The notes beneath the pieces were generated by a model, which saw only the letters and a program-made list of their open reading frames with translations, had not been told where the DNA came from and searched no databases. From Methylobacterium sp. 17Sr1-1 (GTDB lineage Bacteria > Pseudomonadota > Alphaproteobacteria > Rhizobiales > Beijerinckiaceae): 64,000 nucleotides of DNA. The stretch is taken from positions 5,601,001-5,665,000 of the forward strand of contig NZ_CP029552.1 of the NCBI RefSeq assembly GCF_003173775.1. Reading direction: 5' to 3'. A program made the translations under genes and the position numbers. This document shows positions 53,298 to 63,794 of the stretch, one piece after another (position 1 is the first letter of the stretch; every line of letters starts with the position of its first letter).

Positions 53298-54386
53298 GTG
53301 ATCGTGCGCTGGCTCGCGCCCCTCGGGCTGCCGTTCGCCGCCAAGGGCGTCCTCGCCCCGCTGCTCCTCGCCGCCTCGCAGTTCCACCTCTGGAACCGGC
53401 TCTCCTCCGGCTCGGTCTTCGCGCCCGAATTCCCGCGCGGGATCGTGCTCGTCCTCAACTGGGCGTTCGGCGCGATCCTGCTGCTCGCCGTGCTGCAGAT
53501 CCTGGTCGATCTCGGCGCCCTGGCGACCGCCCTCTTGCGGTGGAGCCCGGTCGCCGTCCCGGACGGGGTGCGGCTCGCGGCGGCCGCGCTCGCGGCCGGT
53601 CTCGCGGCCCTCGGCGTCGCCAACGCGGTGCGGGTGCCGCCGGTCCGGGATGTGGCGGTGGCGATCCCCGGCCTGCCGCCGGCCTTCGAGGGCTACCGGC
53701 TGCTCCAGCTCACCGACCTGCACCTGAGCCGCCTCTTCCCGGCCTCCTGGGCCCGCACTGTCGTGGACCGCGCCAATGGGGCGAACGCCGACCTGATCGT
53801 GGTGACCGGCGACTTCATCGACGGCTCGGTGGCGATGCGCCGGGACGACGTCGCCCCCTTGCGCGACCTGCGGGCGCCGGACGGGGTCTTCGGCATTCCG
53901 GGCAACCACGAGTACTTCTTCGACTACCCGGCCTGGATGCGCCACCTCGCCGGCCTCGGTCTCACCATGCTGCCGAACGCCCACGCGGTGCTCGCCCGGG
54001 GCGAGGCCCGCCTCGTGCTCGCCGGCGTCACCGATGCCTCGGCCCCGGCCGCCGGCGAGGCCGGCCCCGACCTCGCGGCGGCGCTCGCGGGCGCTCCCCC
54101 CGGCGCGCCGGTGGTGCTCCTCGACCACCAGCCCCGCGCCGCGAAGCGGGCGGCGGCCCGGGGCGTCGCGCTCCAGCTCTCCGGCCACACCCATGGCGGG
54201 ATGATCCTCGGCCTCGACCGGCTGGTGGCGCGGGGCAACAACGGCTTCGTCTCGGGCCGCTACGACGTCGCCGGCATGGTCCTCTATGTCGGCAACGGCA
54301 CCGGGATCTGGCCGGGCTTCGCGCTCCGGCTCGGCCGGCCCGCCGAGATGACCCGCTTCACCCTGCGGGCCGCGCCCGGCGCCTGA
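53298..54386 (+). CDS. Membrane metallophosphoesterase (YkuE/YaeI-like)
   Basis: A 362-residue protein as drawn, with about three to four N-terminal membrane helices and a calcineurin-like domain: LLQLTDLHLSRL, VVTGDFIDGS, GIPGNHEYFFDY, LLDHQPR and LSGHTHGGMI supply all metal ligands. This is the YkuE/YaeI layout, active on UDP-sugar-lipid or similar phosphodiesters. GTG 53298 is the first standard start. However AGGAGA lies 5 nt before an in-frame ATC at 53262 (IFHLIFAAPCAYV), where such proteins usually begin with MFHL; the true start may be that ATC. Confidence 0.85.
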   Translation: MIVRWLAPLGLPFAAKGVLAPLLLAASQFHLWNRLSSGSVFAPEFPRGIVLVLNWAFGAILLLAVLQILVDLGALATALLRWSPVAVPDGVRLAAAALAAGLAALGVANAVRVPPVRDVAVAIPGLPPAFEGYRLLQLTDLHLSRLFPASWARTVVDRANGANADLIVVTGDFIDGSVAMRRDDVAPLRDLRAPDGVFGIPGNHEYFFDYPAWMRHLAGLGLTMLPNAHAVLARGEARLVLAGVTDASAPAAGEAGPDLAAALAGAPPGAPVVLLDHQPRAAKRAAARGVALQLSGHTHGGMILGLDRLVARGNNGFVSGRYDVAGMVLYVGNGTGIWPGFALRLGRPAEMTRFTLRAAPGA

Positions 54387-55236
54387 GCCCGCCCATCGCG
54401 TGAGGCTCGGGGGATCCGCGCGCCGGATCCTCCCCCCTCCGTTCCGGTGAGGCGCGGCCCCCCGGCCGGCGCAGGGCTGTCCAGGGAAAAGAAATGGCGC
54501 GGGTTTCCCCTCTCCCCGCGGGCGGGGAGAGGGCCGTGTCTCCGTTCAGGAGACACGGCAAGCGAAGGCGAAAGCCGGAGCGAGGGTGAGGGGGTATTCC
54601 CGGATGAGGCTCCTCCGGCACCACCCCCTCACCCTCGGCTGCGCCTCGCTGTGTCCCCTGAACGGGGACACAGCCCTCTCCCCGCCCGCGGGGAGAGGAG
54701 GATCCCCGCGCCACACCTTTCCCACGGACAGCCCTGCGGCCGGCGCGGACCCAGGCCCGGCATCGCCCGCACGCGCCGTCGCGACGAGTTCCCTCCACCG
54801 ATCGGTGATGTGGACATAACGATTTGGGCGTAGCCGCGTCGGAGACACCCGACCATCCGTATGATGGGAGCTACCTCTAAAAATAAAGGCAAATGCAGTG
54901 CAGATCCTCGATCGTGACGATGTAATTTTGCAACTTGTATCTTAGAAATTTTCTGGAAATATCAACCTCGGCCGCAGTGCAGGTGCGACTGTCGAATCGT
55001 CGATCACAGCAGTCGCGAGAGAGTCATCGGGAGGGGCCGCGATGATCCGCAGCAATGCCCGCACGCCCGGCGTGTCGTCTGCCTCGTGGGCGGGAGGCGG
55101 TCTTTTCCATGACATCGGTCCGCGTCCGTACCATCACGTGGCCCGGGAGCGCCCGCGACCCGGATGCGAAGCCCCGGGCGCGCCGGCCCCCTGACGGCTT
55201 CCCGTCCCCAGCGCGAGAATCCCCCGAGGAGCCCCG
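54387..55236. other. Long gene-free region with repeat and AT-rich block
   Basis: It contains no convincing gene. The first half is dominated by the palindromic repeat at 54463-54746. From about 54832 to 54975 the base composition changes sharply to AT-rich (for example TCTAAAAATAAAGGCAAATG and TTAGAAATTTTCTGGAAATA), unlike the surrounding DNA, then returns to high GC before the hydrolase start. The AT-rich block could be a promoter region or a remnant of inserted DNA. Confidence 0.6.
54463..54746. repeat. Large palindromic repeat, family C copy 2
   Basis: The whole 284 bp is a near-complete imperfect palindrome centred near 54604. Shared outer arms are CCGGCGCAGGGCTGTCC and its complement; inner arms carry CCTCTCCCCGCGGGCGGGGA and GGTGAGGGGG runs. 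It shares the hairpin core and the GGATCCCCGCGCCA block with the copy at 1072-1257, but is longer. Confidence 0.85.
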
Positions 55237-56136
55237 ATGTCGATCGCCGAACTCGACCGCATCCGCGCCCGCCTCGCCGCGCGGCCGCGCCCCGCCGACC
55301 TCGCGGCCCGGCGCGCCCGCCTCGACGGGCTCGGCGCCGACTACGCCTTGCCGCCGGACGTGACGGTGGAGCCCGTGAGCGCCGGGGGCGTGCCCGCCGA
55401 GTGGACCGGCACGGGGGCGGCGGATCCGGCGCGGGTGATCCTGTTCCTGCACGGGGGCGGCTACATGGCCGGCTCGCTCGCCAGCCACCGCCACGTCGTG
55501 GCGCAGGCCGGGCGGGAGGCCGGGGCGCGCACCCTCGCCCTCGCCTACCGGCTCGCCCCCGAGCACCCCTTCCCGGCGGCGCTCGAGGACGCGCTCGCCG
55601 GATACCGCTTCCTCCTCGACCGGGGGGTCGCGCCGGAGCGCATCGCGCTGTCCGGGGAGAGCGCGGGCGGCGGCCTCGCCCTCGCGACGGTGCTGTCGCT
55701 GTGCGCGGCCGGCCTGCCGCCGCCGCGCTGCCTCTGGCTCTCCTCGCCCTGGGTCGACCTGACGCTCTCGGGCGCCACCCTCGACAGCAAGGCCGCGATC
55801 GACCCGCTCCTCGGCCGGGCCTACCTGGCGGAGCTCGCGGACGCCTATCTCGCCGGCGCCGATCCGCGCCAGGCCCTCGTCTCGCCGCTTGCAGGGGACC
55901 TCGCCGGCCTGCCGCCGATGCTGATCCAGGCCGGCTCCGCCGAGGTCCTGCTCGACGACGCCCTCCGGCTGGCGGGGGCGGCCGGGGCGGCGGACGTGCC
56001 GGTGAGCTTGCGGATCTGGCCGCACATGATCCACGCTTGGCACCTGTTCCACCCGGAGCTGGAGGAGGGCCGCGCGGCCCTTGCCGAGGCGGGATCGTTC
56101 ATCCGGTCCCGGCTCGACGGCGCAGGGCCGCCGTGA
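55237..56136 (+). CDS. HSL-type alpha/beta hydrolase
   Basis: A 299-residue carboxylesterase of the hormone-sensitive-lipase family. The oxyanion hole HGGGYMAGS, nucleophile motif GESAGG, VSPLAGDLAGLPPMLIQAGSAEVL with the acid, and PHMIHAWHLF with the catalytic His are all present. No signal peptide, so cytoplasmic. Substrate is unknown. ATG 55237 has GAGGAGCCCC upstream. A short tandem repeat follows the stop and a lipase-like gene begins 68 bp later. Confidence 0.9.
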   Translation: MSIAELDRIRARLAARPRPADLAARRARLDGLGADYALPPDVTVEPVSAGGVPAEWTGTGAADPARVILFLHGGGYMAGSLASHRHVVAQAGREAGARTLALAYRLAPEHPFPAALEDALAGYRFLLDRGVAPERIALSGESAGGGLALATVLSLCAAGLPPPRCLWLSSPWVDLTLSGATLDSKAAIDPLLGRAYLAELADAYLAGADPRQALVSPLAGDLAGLPPMLIQAGSAEVLLDDALRLAGAAGAADVPVSLRIWPHMIHAWHLFHPELEEGRAALAEAGSFIRSRLDGAGPP

Positions 56137-56138
56137 CC

Positions 56139-56164
56139 GCAAGCACCGACAGCAAGCACCGACC
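56139..56164. repeat. 13-bp tandem duplication after the hydrolase stop
   Basis: GCAAGCACCGACA and GCAAGCACCGACC are adjacent copies beginning 3 bp after the stop codon. Confidence 0.9.
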
Positions 56165-56204
56165 GCACGCCGAACCCCGCCGCACCTCGACCGGAGGCCC
56201 TGCC

Positions 56205-57851
56205 ATGACCGCACCGACGTTGAACAACTACTTCGACGTGTCGAGCTGGATGTACGGCTACGCCGACAGCAACGCCCTGCCCCCCGACCCGGCCGGCCTC
56301 GAGCGGTTCTACTACGCGCCCGGGACGTTCGACACCGGCCTGGACGACGCGACCGGGTTCCACGGTGCCGCCTTCGTCACCGGGGGCGACGACCCCACCA
56401 TCATCATCGGCTTCGAGGGCACCGATTCGAGCGGCCTCCTCCAGCGCCCGGCCTTCCTGGAGGCCCAGGTCGAGGCGGATCTCGCGCTCTTCTTCGGCCA
56501 TGTGCCGGAGGCCCTCGACCAGGCGGTCGCGTTCGCCGGGACGGTGGTCGCGGCCGCGAAGGCGAAGGACCCTCAGGCCAGCGTCGTCGTCACCGGCCAC
56601 TCGCTCGGCGCCGCGGCGGCGGCCTACGTGTCGACCCGGCTCGGCCTCGGCGGGACGACCTTCGCCGCGCCCGGCATCGACGGGGACGCCTTCGTCTTCC
56701 CGGGCGGCAACCTGACCAACTACGTCACCTACGGCGATCCGGTCGGCAATTACAGCGCGACGCCGCGGAACTACGAGGGCGCGTTCCTCTATGACACGGA
56801 GATCCGCCGCGTCGGCGACCCGACCTACATCGACTACTTCGACGGCCTGCTCGGGCCGGCGGAGCGCCGGCTGCTGATCGCGGCGACCGAGCGATTCGAC
56901 CCCTCCTCCCGCAGCTACGATCCCTCCCTCGGCTTCCTGGAGGTCGGCGGCCTCGCGGCGATCTTCCATCCGCTGACCTTCTACGGCGACCAGTTCTCGC
57001 CGTCCCTCAATGCCGGCGCGCCGGTCCAGGTCGATGCGAGCCGGATCGTCGCCGGCACGGAGTATCTGAGCCTCTACGGCGATCTCCTCGACCGCAGCGG
57101 GCTGGTCAGCGACGCCTTCTACACTATCCGCAACAGTGACGTCCGGGCGGCGGGGGTCGATCCCGAGGCGCATTACGCGCGCGACGGCTGGCGGGAGGGC
57201 CGCGACCCGAACCCGTTCTTCTCCACCCTCGGCTACCGCGCCGCCAATCCGGCCGTCACGACCGACCCGCTCGCCCAGTACGACGCGGAGGGGTGGCGGA
57301 CGGGCCGCGATCCGGGCGCGAATTTCGACACGCGGCTCTACCTCGAGCGCAATCCCGACGTGCGGGCGGCCGGCCTCGACCCGCTGGCGCATTACCTCGA
57401 TTACGGGCGCTACGAGGGCCGGGCTCCTTACGCGGCGATCGGCGAGGTCGCGGACCTCGCCGCCGCCCGCGGCTTCGACGCGGAATACTATCTGCTGGCC
57501 AATGCCGACGTCGCGGCGGCGGCCCTGACGACGGGGGATCCCCTCGCCTACGCGAAGACCCACTACGACACCTATGGCTGGCGCGAGGGGCGCGACGGCA
57601 ACGCGCTCTTCGACACGGAGGGCTACCTGGCGGCCTATGCCGACGTGAAGGCCGCCGGAGTCGATCCCCTGGCACACTACGCCAAGGACGGTTGGCGGGA
57701 GGGCCGCGACCCGTCGAAGGCCTTCGACACCAAGCTCTACCTGGCGCAGAATCCCGACGTGGCGCGGGCGGGCATCGATCCCCTGCTCCACTACCTGTCC
57801 TACGGGATCTACGAGGGCCGCGCGGCCCCGGCGGACGGGGCGTTCAGCTGA
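56205..57851 (+). CDS. Class 3 lipase-like protein with six C-terminal EGR repeats
   Basis: A 548-residue protein without a signal peptide. N-terminal half: class 3 lipase pattern with nucleophile Ser133 in GHSLGAA, probable acid Asp178 in YGDPVGN and His255 in FHPLTFY. Residues about 304-542 hold six repeats of about 35 residues with consensus F-D-x-x-x-Y-L-x-x-N-P-D-V-x-x-A-G-x-D-P-L-x-H-Y-x-x-x-G-x-x-E-G-R-x-P; repeat 2 is the most diverged. Such repeats occur in large alphaproteobacterial extracellular proteins. Type I-style secretion is plausible but no RTX nonapeptides or exporter genes are seen. Confidence 0.8.
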   Translation: MTAPTLNNYFDVSSWMYGYADSNALPPDPAGLERFYYAPGTFDTGLDDATGFHGAAFVTGGDDPTIIIGFEGTDSSGLLQRPAFLEAQVEADLALFFGHVPEALDQAVAFAGTVVAAAKAKDPQASVVVTGHSLGAAAAAYVSTRLGLGGTTFAAPGIDGDAFVFPGGNLTNYVTYGDPVGNYSATPRNYEGAFLYDTEIRRVGDPTYIDYFDGLLGPAERRLLIAATERFDPSSRSYDPSLGFLEVGGLAAIFHPLTFYGDQFSPSLNAGAPVQVDASRIVAGTEYLSLYGDLLDRSGLVSDAFYTIRNSDVRAAGVDPEAHYARDGWREGRDPNPFFSTLGYRAANPAVTTDPLAQYDAEGWRTGRDPGANFDTRLYLERNPDVRAAGLDPLAHYLDYGRYEGRAPYAAIGEVADLAAARGFDAEYYLLANADVAAAALTTGDPLAYAKTHYDTYGWREGRDGNALFDTEGYLAAYADVKAAGVDPLAHYAKDGWREGRDPSKAFDTKLYLAQNPDVARAGIDPLLHYLSYGIYEGRAAPADGAFS

Positions 57852-57986
57852 GGGCCCGTCCGATGCGCCGGACGGCGTGATCCGGCACAGAATGACGGGG
57901 CGCGGTCCGATCCGGTCCGGCGACGTGCCGGGTTCCGAGGCCGCACCTTCCCGCGCCCGCCGAAACCCGCTACGCCTCGCAGCATC

Positions 57987-58862
57987 ATGTCGACCCCATC
58001 CCCCTCGACCGCCCCCTCGCCCGTCGCCGTCGCGGCCGGCTCCGTCCGCTTCGGCAACCACCTGCCGCTGAGCCTGATCGCCGGCCCCTGCGCCCTGGAG
58101 AGCCGCGCCCACGCCCTCGAGGTGGCCGCCGCCCTCAAGGAGATGACGGCCTCCCTCGGGATCGGCCTCGTCTTCAAGTCCTCGTTCGACAAGGCCAACC
58201 GCACCTCGGCCGGATCGAGCCGGGGCCTCGGGCTGCCTCAGGCGCTGCCGATCTTCGCCGAGATCCGCGAGAGCCTGGGGTTGCCGGTCGTCACCGACGT
58301 GCACGAGGCCGGCCACTGCGCCGAGGCCGCGCAGGCCGTCGACGTGCTGCAGATCCCCGCCTTCCTGTGCCGGCAGACCGACCTGCTGCTCGCGGCCGCC
58401 GCCACCGGCCGGGTGGTCAACGTCAAGAAGGGGCAGTTCCTCGCCCCCTGGGACATGGCCCACGTCGCGGCCAAGATCACCGGGGCCGGCAACCCCAACG
58501 TGCTGCTCACCGAGCGCGGCGCCTCCTTCGGCTACAACACGCTCGTCTCGGACATGCGCGCCCTGCCGATCATGGCGCAGGTGAGCGGCGGCCTGCCGGT
58601 GGTGTTCGACGCCACCCACTCGGTGCAGCAGCCCGGCGGCCAGGGCGCCACCTCCGGCGGCCAGCGCGAGTTCGTGCCGGTGCTGGCTCGTGCCGCGGTG
58701 GCGGTGGGGGTCGCGGGCGTGTTCATCGAGACCCATCCCGATCCCGACACGGCGCCCTCCGACGGGCCCAACATGGTGCCCTTGCGGCAGATGCCGGCCC
58801 TGCTCGCCGAGCTCCAGGCCTTCGACCGGCTCGCCAAAGCCCGCCACGGGGCCGGCGGCTGA
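57987..58862 (+). CDS. kdsA: 3-deoxy-8-phosphooctulonate synthase (KDO-8-P synthase)
   Basis: A 291-residue enzyme for KDO synthesis (PEP plus arabinose-5-phosphate), a precursor of lipopolysaccharide core. [58 protein letters not shown] and [16 protein letters not shown] are family landmarks. ATG 57987. It is followed 13 bp later by an MFS transporter gene. Confidence 0.95.
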   Translation: MSTPSPSTAPSPVAVAAGSVRFGNHLPLSLIAGPCALESRAHALEVAAALKEMTASLGIGLVFKSSFDKANRTSAGSSRGLGLPQALPIFAEIRESLGLPVVTDVHEAGHCAEAAQAVDVLQIPAFLCRQTDLLLAAAATGRVVNVKKGQFLAPWDMAHVAAKITGAGNPNVLLTERGASFGYNTLVSDMRALPIMAQVSGGLPVVFDATHSVQQPGGQGATSGGQREFVPVLARAAVAVGVAGVFIETHPDPDTAPSDGPNMVPLRQMPALLAELQAFDRLAKARHGAGG

Positions 58863-58875
58863 CGAGGCGGCCGCG

Positions 58876-60051
58876 ATGCAGGCCGCATCCGACTCGCCCT
58901 CCCGCCTGATCGCCGTCCTGGCCGCGGGGGGCTTCGCCAGCACCTTCGCCGGACGGGTGGTCGAGCCGCTGGTCGGCGTGCTCGCCCGCGATCTCGCGAG
59001 CCCGCCCGCCACCGTGGCGCTCCTCTCCACCGCCTTCGCGCTGCCCTACGCGCTGATCCAGCCGATCCTCGGGCCGGTCGGCGACGCGCTCGGCAAGGAG
59101 CGGGTGGTGGTGGCCTGCCTGTGCGTGCTGACCCTGGCGCTCGCGGCCTGCGCCTTGACCGGCGACATCGGCACTCTGTTCGGCCTGCGCATGCTCGCGG
59201 GCGCCGCGGCCGGCGGGGTGATCCCGCTCTCGCTCGCCATGATGGGCGACCGCATCCCGATGGCGCAACGCCAGGTCGCGATCGGCCGCTTCCTCGTCGC
59301 GGTGATCCTCGGCCAGCTCTCGGGCTCCACCATCGCCGGGCTGATCGAGGGCGCGATCGGATGGCGCGGGGTGTTCTGGCTCGCCGCCGGGGTCGGGGCG
59401 GTGGGGCTCATGGGCGTCGCCCTCGGCTTCGCCCGGCGCCTGCGCGCGCCCGGCGGGCGCTTCGCGCTGGCCCCGGCGCTCGCGCGCTACCGCACCATCC
59501 TGCGCACCCCCCGCGCCCGTGTGCTGTTCTGTGCCGTCTTCGTCGAGGCGATCGCGGTGTTCGGCATCTTCCCCCATCTCGCCCACCTGATCGAGGCGCG
59601 GGGCGAGGGCGGACCGAAGGAGGCCGGGCTGGTCCTCGCGGGCTTCGCCGCCGGGGGCCTGATCTACTCGCTGACCGTCGGGCTCCTGCTGCGCTTCCTC
59701 GGCCAGACCCGGATGCTGATGGCCGGCGGCGCGGTCTCGGGCGCCGCCTTGACGGTCGTGGGCTTCGCCGGCGCCTGGCAGACCGACGCGGCGGCGCTGG
59801 TGGCCCTCGGCCTCGGCTTCTACATGCTGCACAACACCTTCCAGGTGCAGGTGACCGAGGTGGTGCCGGAGGCCCGGGCCTCGGCGGTCGCGCTCCACGC
59901 CTTCTCGTTCTTCTGCGGCCAGGCCCTCGGCGTCGCGGTGCTGGGTGTCGGCCTCACGGCCCTCGGGCAGCTGCCGGCGCTGGTGCTGTGCGCCGCCGCG
60001 ATCCTGGTCCTCGGGCTCGTCACCGCGCGCCGGCTGGCTCGCGCCGGCTGA
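58876..60051 (+). CDS. MFS transporter
   Basis: A 391-residue membrane protein with 12 helices in two halves. GPVGDALGKERVVVAC and GDRIPMAQRQVAIGRFL show the conserved inter-helix loops of drug-type major facilitator proteins; the second half contains QVQVTEVVPEARASAVALHAF. Substrate unknown. ATG 58876 lies 13 bp after the kdsA stop. The DNA over its stop shows a 13-bp-period duplication. Confidence 0.9.
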   Translation: MQAASDSPSRLIAVLAAGGFASTFAGRVVEPLVGVLARDLASPPATVALLSTAFALPYALIQPILGPVGDALGKERVVVACLCVLTLALAACALTGDIGTLFGLRMLAGAAAGGVIPLSLAMMGDRIPMAQRQVAIGRFLVAVILGQLSGSTIAGLIEGAIGWRGVFWLAAGVGAVGLMGVALGFARRLRAPGGRFALAPALARYRTILRTPRARVLFCAVFVEAIAVFGIFPHLAHLIEARGEGGPKEAGLVLAGFAAGGLIYSLTVGLLLRFLGQTRMLMAGGAVSGAALTVVGFAGAWQTDAAALVALGLGFYMLHNTFQVQVTEVVPEARASAVALHAFSFFCGQALGVAVLGVGLTALGQLPALVLCAAAILVLGLVTARRLARAG

Positions 60052-60068
60052 CGATTCCAGCTGACGAT
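60047..60068. repeat. 13-bp-period duplication over the MFS stop codon
   Basis: GCTGACGAT occurs at 60047-60055 and again at 60060-60068. Both copies contain the TGA. Confidence 0.8.
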
Positions 60069-60267
60069 CGCCGGTCGCCGCCAGTTCAGCCCGAGTTCAG
60101 GCGGCCGGCGCCAGGATCAGCCTCAGTCACGCCCCCCGCCGCGAGGATCGGAAACCCGGTCCGGCGCGGCGGATGCGGGCGGTCCCGGACCGAAGGATTG
60201 CGGGAACCCTTCCCGGCCGAGCTGGTTATCCGGGTCATATGGCTTGAACGAAAGCAGGAGATCAACG

Positions 60268-60600
60268 ATGCGCAAGCTGGCGATCATCCCGGCCCTCGCC
60301 GTCGCCCTCGGCGCGATGTCCACCATCGCTCCCTCCCCGGCCCAGGCGCAGGGCTGGCGCGGTCACGGCTACGGCCATGGCGGATACGGTCACGGCTACG
60401 GCCGCGGCTATGCCGGCCGGCCCTACGCCTATGGCGGGCGTCGCCGCGGCATCTCGCCGGGCGCCGCGGTCGGCCTCGGCATCGCGGGCGCGGCGGTCGG
60501 CGCGATCGGTGCTGCGGCGGCGGCCGATGCGGCCCGTCGCAACGGCTACGGCTATTACGGCGCCCCGGCCCCGGCCTACGGGTATGGCTACGGCTACTGA
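60268..60600 (+). CDS. Secreted Gly/Tyr-rich protein
   Basis: A 110-residue exported protein: signal peptide (MRKLAIIPALAVALGAMSTI, ending near AQA), a Gly-His-Tyr-rich region (GHGYGHGGYGHGYGRGY), a hydrophobic Gly/Ala helix (GAAVGLGIAGAAVGAIGAAAA) and a Tyr-Gly-rich tail. Similar proteins are common in Rhizobiales; function unknown. ATG 60268 follows AGGAGA; a terminator follows at 60628. Confidence 0.75.
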   Translation: MRKLAIIPALAVALGAMSTIAPSPAQAQGWRGHGYGHGGYGHGYGRGYAGRPYAYGGRRRGISPGAAVGLGIAGAAVGAIGAAAAADAARRNGYGYYGAPAPAYGYGYGY

Positions 60601-60627
60601 TATCTGAGCCGCATCTGACTACGGGAG

Positions 60628-60656
60628 GGGCGGCCGGGGTGACCCGGCCGCCCTTT
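60628..60656 (+). terminator. Rho-independent terminator after the Gly-rich gene
   Basis: GGGCGGCCGGG-GTGA-CCCGGCCGCCC followed by TTTC: a perfect 11-bp stem with a short T-tract. Confidence 0.85.
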
Positions 60657-60662
60657 CTCGTG

Positions 60663-60689
60663 GTCAGCCGAACTCGTCAGCCAAAGTCG

Positions 60690-60695
<6 letters not shown>
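60663..60695. repeat. 13-bp triplet duplication at the queF stop
   Basis: GTCAGCCGAACTC, GTCAGCCAAAGTC and a partial GTCAGCC lie in tandem. On the gene strand each GGCTGA contains a stop codon; the queF stop is in the third unit. Confidence 0.85.
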
Positions 60696-62605
<1,910 letters not shown>

Positions 62606-62652
62606 TCCCGTCGCGGAGGGGCCGTCCGGCCCCTCCCAACCTCGAAAAAATT

Positions 62653-63570
62653 TCACGCGTCGCAGGCCGCCTCCGGGCGGCCTTTTCTATGGGCGCGCAG
62701 GGCCTGGAGCGGCGCGAACACCACGACGTTGCCGGCGAGCACCAGGGCGAAGCCCAGGCCCGCGAGCGGCGTCACCCGGTACCCTTCCGCGAAGACCGAG
62801 ATCGTGAGCGCCACGACCGGGAACAGCACGGTCATGTAGGCCGCCTTCTCGGGCCCGATCCGGTGCACCACCGTCAGGTAGGCGGTGAAGCCGATCACCG
62901 AGCCGGGGATCGCCAGGTAGAGGAGCGCTCCGATATAGGCCGGAGACGGGTCGAAGCCGAACGGCACCCCGCGCAGGGCCGCCACTCCCGCCACCAGGGC
63001 GGCGCCGGTGAGCATGCCGTAGGCGTTCACCGTGGCGACGGGCAGGCCGTGGCGCTGGTTGCGGGCCGAGACGAGGTTTCCGGCCGAGAAGAACCAGGTG
63101 CCGAGCAGCGCCAGGCCGAGACCGATCGCCGTGTCCCGGGCGAGGGCGGTGCCGACGAGCGTGTCGCGGAACAGGCAGGCGATGCCGAGGAGCCCGATCA
63201 TCGCCCCGGCGAGCACCCGCGGCGCCGGCCGGCGCCGGTGAAACAGGTAGGCATTGGCGACGTTGAAGATCGTGGCGGCGGAAAAGACCACCGAGACGAT
63301 CCCGCTCGGGACCGAGCGCGTGGCGAGGTAGAAGCAGGCGAAGTTGCAGGAGAACAGGCACAGCGCCTGCAGGAGCACGAAGGGCTGGTGGCGCCACGGG
63401 ATGGTCTTCAGCCGCCCGGTGAGGGCGAGCAGGCAGGCCAGGACCGCGCCGGCGAGGGCGAAGCGGTAGGCGATCGACGCCTCGAAGGCGACGGCACCGA
63501 GCTGGTGCTTGATGGCGATCCAGGTCGTGCCCCAGATCAGCACGGTCAGGGCGTAGAGGAAGGCGGTCAC
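62653..63570 (-). CDS. EamA/DMT-type exporter
   Basis: A 305-residue membrane protein with ten helices in two EamA repeats. LIWGTTWIAIKHQLG near the N terminus and LYLAIPGSVIGFTAYLTVVHRIGPEKAAYMTVLFPVVALTIS in the second half are family signatures; metabolite or amino-acid export is usual. ATG 63570. Its 3' end contains the eno terminator. Confidence 0.9.
   Translation of the reverse strand: MTAFLYALTVLIWGTTWIAIKHQLGAVAFEASIAYRFALAGAVLACLLALTGRLKTIPWRHQPFVLLQALCLFSCNFACFYLATRSVPSGIVSVVFSAATIFNVANAYLFHRRRPAPRVLAGAMIGLLGIACLFRDTLVGTALARDTAIGLGLALLGTWFFSAGNLVSARNQRHGLPVATVNAYGMLTGAALVAGVAALRGVPFGFDPSPAYIGALLYLAIPGSVIGFTAYLTVVHRIGPEKAAYMTVLFPVVALTISVFAEGYRVTPLAGLGFALVLAGNVVVFAPLQALRAHRKGRPEAACDA
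62665..62686 (+). terminator. Rho-independent terminator of eno, inside the convergent gene
   Basis: GGCCGCC-TCCG-GGCGGCC followed by TTTT: a 7-bp stem and T-run in the plus direction, 60 bp after the eno stop. It lies within the last codons of the EamA gene on the other strand. Confidence 0.85.
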
Positions 63571-63794
63571 GATGGTCGGGTTCCAATCCGGCTGGTTCGA
63601 GGCTTCCGGATAGGCGGGCCCGGACCGGCCGGCTTCCCGGTTCCGGCGGCGGCGTTGTCCATTCTTGGGGCGTTCTCGGGTCTTGTCCCGGATCCGGTCG
63701 CCCGGCCGCGGCCTCGCTCGGTTGCAGGGAGCCGTGGGCAGCCCCTAGGATCGTGCCGCGCCTTCCTCCTGGCGCAGATGTCTGGCGCGAGACC

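Noticed and set aside
55845..59030. 1061-codon minus-strand frame across lipase and kdsA
   Set aside because: It crosses three plus-strand genes with clear motifs and shows only shadow composition.
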